Below are positions 62,813 to 64,000 of a stretch of 64,000 bases of DNA, one piece after another. The notes beneath the pieces were generated by a model. That model was not told the DNA's origin. It did not search any database and saw nothing but the letters and a program-made list of their open reading frames with translations. Made by a program: the position numbers and the translations under genes. Numbering within the stretch: the first letter of the stretch is position 1; each line of letters starts with the position of its first letter. The DNA is from CAZPRW01 sp964577805 (GTDB lineage: Bacteria; Verrucomicrobiota; Verrucomicrobiia; Opitutales; JAIRKQ01). Where the stretch lies: assembly GCA_964577805.1 (NCBI GenBank), contig CAZOAG010000004.1, forward strand, positions 1 to 64,000, read 5' to 3'.

Positions 62813-63466
62813 TTATTTATCGTTCTTTCTGCTCCTAGAAGCACCATCCTTATTTTTTAACAACCAGCATTTGATACCAATTTTTCCAGCTGCAGTCTGC
62901 GCCTCAGCGAAACCATAATCGACATCAGCACGAATTGTATGCAATGGAACGGAACCATCCTTTTGTTCTTCCGTTCTTGCGATCTCTGCACCGCCAAGAC
63001 GTCCAGAACAACGCACACGAATACCACCAGCACCAAAGCTCATTGCAGACTGAACAACCTTCTTCAATGCACGACGAAAAGCAATTCGCCTTTCGAGCTG
63101 CTGAGCAACATTTTCAGCAACCAACTGCGCATCCAAATCAGGACGTTTTACCTCCTGAACATCAACTATGACATCAGTTCCTACCAGTTTTTTCAATTGA
63201 GCAGTCAATTTATCAAGTTCTTTCCCCTTTACGCCAATAATTACACCAGGGCGAGGAGTATAAAGCTTTACACGAACCTTGTCACCAGAACGCTCAATCT
63301 CTATCTTAGCTATTGCAGCATGCTTCCATTGAGTCTTTATAAAACGTCGAATACGGTAATCGCCAACTAAAAAATCAGCAAAATGCTTCTTGTCTGCATA
63401 CCAACGAGAACGCCAATCTCTACGAACTGGCAAACGAAATACTATCGGATTTACTTTTTGACCCAT
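62813..63466 (-). CDS. rpsC: ribosomal protein S3
   Basis: The 217-residue S3 has GQKVNPIVFRLPV at the start, the KH domain with PGVIIGVKGKELDKL, and the C-terminal GAGGIRVRCSGRLGGAEIARTE. The C-terminus is short and basic. Confidence 0.97.
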   Translation of the reverse strand: MGQKVNPIVFRLPVRRDWRSRWYADKKHFADFLVGDYRIRRFIKTQWKHAAIAKIEIERSGDKVRVKLYTPRPGVIIGVKGKELDKLTAQLKKLVGTDVIVDVQEVKRPDLDAQLVAENVAQQLERRIAFRRALKKVVQSAMSFGAGGIRVRCSGRLGGAEIARTEEQKDGSVPLHTIRADVDYGFAEAQTAAGKIGIKCWLLKNKDGASRSRKNDK

Positions 63467-63478
63467 AACCGACCTACC

Positions 63479-63820
63479 TTACCTTTTTTCGACTTCCTTC
63501 AAAGAAACATTAATGTGAGATGTACGCTTTCTGATCGGATGAGCAGAGCCACGAGCAGCCGGAATAAAACGCTTCAAAACCGGACCATCTGTAATCTGCA
63601 CTGACGACACAACTAATTGAGCAGCAGACAAATTATTGTTATTTTCAGCATTAGCTATCGCACTAGATAAAACACTCGCCAACATACGAGCCGACTTTCT
63701 TTGTATGCACTTCATCATTGCAACAGCATCAACAGCAGACTTCCCACGAAGTAACCTGCCTAGATCGTGTACCTTTTTCGAAGATATTCTCGCATACTTC
63801 AAACTAGCTTTAATTTCCAT
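63479..63820 (-). CDS. rplV: ribosomal protein L22
   Basis: The 113-residue L22 lines the exit tunnel. LKYARISSKKVHDLGRLLRGK at the start and RFIPAARGSAHPIRKRTSHI near the C-terminus are diagnostic. It follows rpsS by 18 bp. Confidence 0.97.
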   Translation of the reverse strand: MEIKASLKYARISSKKVHDLGRLLRGKSAVDAVAMMKCIQRKSARMLASVLSSAIANAENNNNLSAAQLVVSSVQITDGPVLKRFIPAARGSAHPIRKRTSHINVSLKEVEKR

Positions 63821-63838
63821 CGATAAAACCCTTTATTT

Positions 63839-64000
63839 TTAAGCCTTCTGCGTATGAGGATTATGCGACTTAAAAGTGCGCGTCATCGCAAACTCACCTA
63901 ACTTATGCCCAACCATGTTTTCCGTAACGTACACATCAACAAACTTCCTGCCGTTGTGAACAAGGAATGTCATACCAACAAAATCCGGAATAATAGTCGA
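63839..64000 (-). CDS. rpsS: ribosomal protein S19 (N-terminus beyond the window)
   Basis: The last 53 codons of S19 are present: STIIPDFVGMTFLVHNGRKF, then VYVTENMVGHKLGEFAMTRTFKSH and a TAA. The match to the family is clear. The start of the gene lies outside the window to the right, consistent with continuation of the S10 operon. Confidence 0.96.
   Translation of the reverse strand, partial: STIIPDFVGMTFLVHNGRKFVDVYVTENMVGHKLGEFAMTRTFKSHNPHTQKA

Overview
The window is AT-rich chromosomal DNA from a Gram-negative bacterium, probably host-associated with a reduced genome. It carries lipid A/KDO genes (kdsA, waaA, lpxI, and an acyltransferase fused to a heptosyltransferase-type domain), a lipoprotein with a lipobox, yidD, mreB, and the core replication, transcription and translation genes. 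The standard genetic code applies: TAA, TAG and TGA all end genes, and prfA is present. Several traits point, without proof, to the PVC group and perhaps Verrucomicrobiota: RpoB (1260 aa) and RpoC (1383 aa) are about chlamydial in size; the order is secY-map-rpsM-rpsK-rpsD-rpoA-rplQ; rpmD, adk, infA and rpmJ are absent from the spc/alpha cluster; S11 is N-terminally extended; a 5'-3' exonuclease stands alone; and LpxI is used. No phage, insertion sequence or CRISPR array was seen.

Layout. 1-120: a decayed 23S rRNA-like fragment at the left edge. 0.1-3 kb (minus): 5' nuclease, an unknown membrane-anchored protein and a PAS histidine kinase. 3-17.7 kb (mostly plus): phosphohexomutase, kdsA, glycogen phosphorylase, an unknown membrane protein, ruvA, an RluA-like protein that has lost its catalytic Asp, alaS, malQ and yidD, with two unknown minus-strand genes between them. 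17.7-32.5 kb (minus): the acyltransferase-glycosyltransferase fusion, then tRNA-Thr-tuf-tRNA-Trp-secE-nusG-rplKAJL-rpoBC. 32.5-38.1 kb: gene-poor stretches, an unknown acidic-tailed protein, a SpoIIAA-like protein, clpP, an Asp/Glu racemase, a HAD phosphatase and prfA. 38.1-38.7 kb: a 100-N assembly gap beside a 9-bp tandem repeat, then a broken copy of the 3' end of the next gene. 38.7-41.1 kb (minus): grpE-dnaJ-hexapeptide acyltransferase. 41.2-43.4 kb (plus): tRNA-Leu, mreB and a peptidoglycan-hydrolase lipoprotein. 43.6-48.7 kb (minus): prs, and dnaN-waaA-trmH-lpxI, in which the last three genes overlap by 4 bp. 48.8-50.9 kb: ligA. 51-64 kb (minus): the S10/spc/alpha ribosomal cluster from rpsS to rplQ, followed by a YbgC-like thioesterase and a second, identical rpsK.

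The most unusual structure is an exact 695-bp segmental duplication (51012-51706 and 54542-55236). It carries a complete rpsK flanked by truncated rpsD and rpsM ends and encloses rpoA, rplQ and most of rpsD. Other oddities are the RluA homologue with Pro in place of the catalytic Asp, the fused lipid A/glycosyltransferase gene with no ATG at its likely start, a predicted Ser-hydrolase of unknown role, and a strong strand asymmetry: the plus strand is A- and C-rich, which suggests that the minus strand is the leading strand and that the origin lies to the right.

Functionally, glgP, malQ and the phosphohexomutase could turn alpha-glucans into glucose-6-phosphate. No glycogen-synthesis gene is visible here. 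kdsA, lpxI, waaA and the fusion protein belong to lipid A-KDO-core assembly. Most non-ribosomal genes start without a clear Shine-Dalgarno sequence, whereas several ribosomal-protein genes have strong ones.
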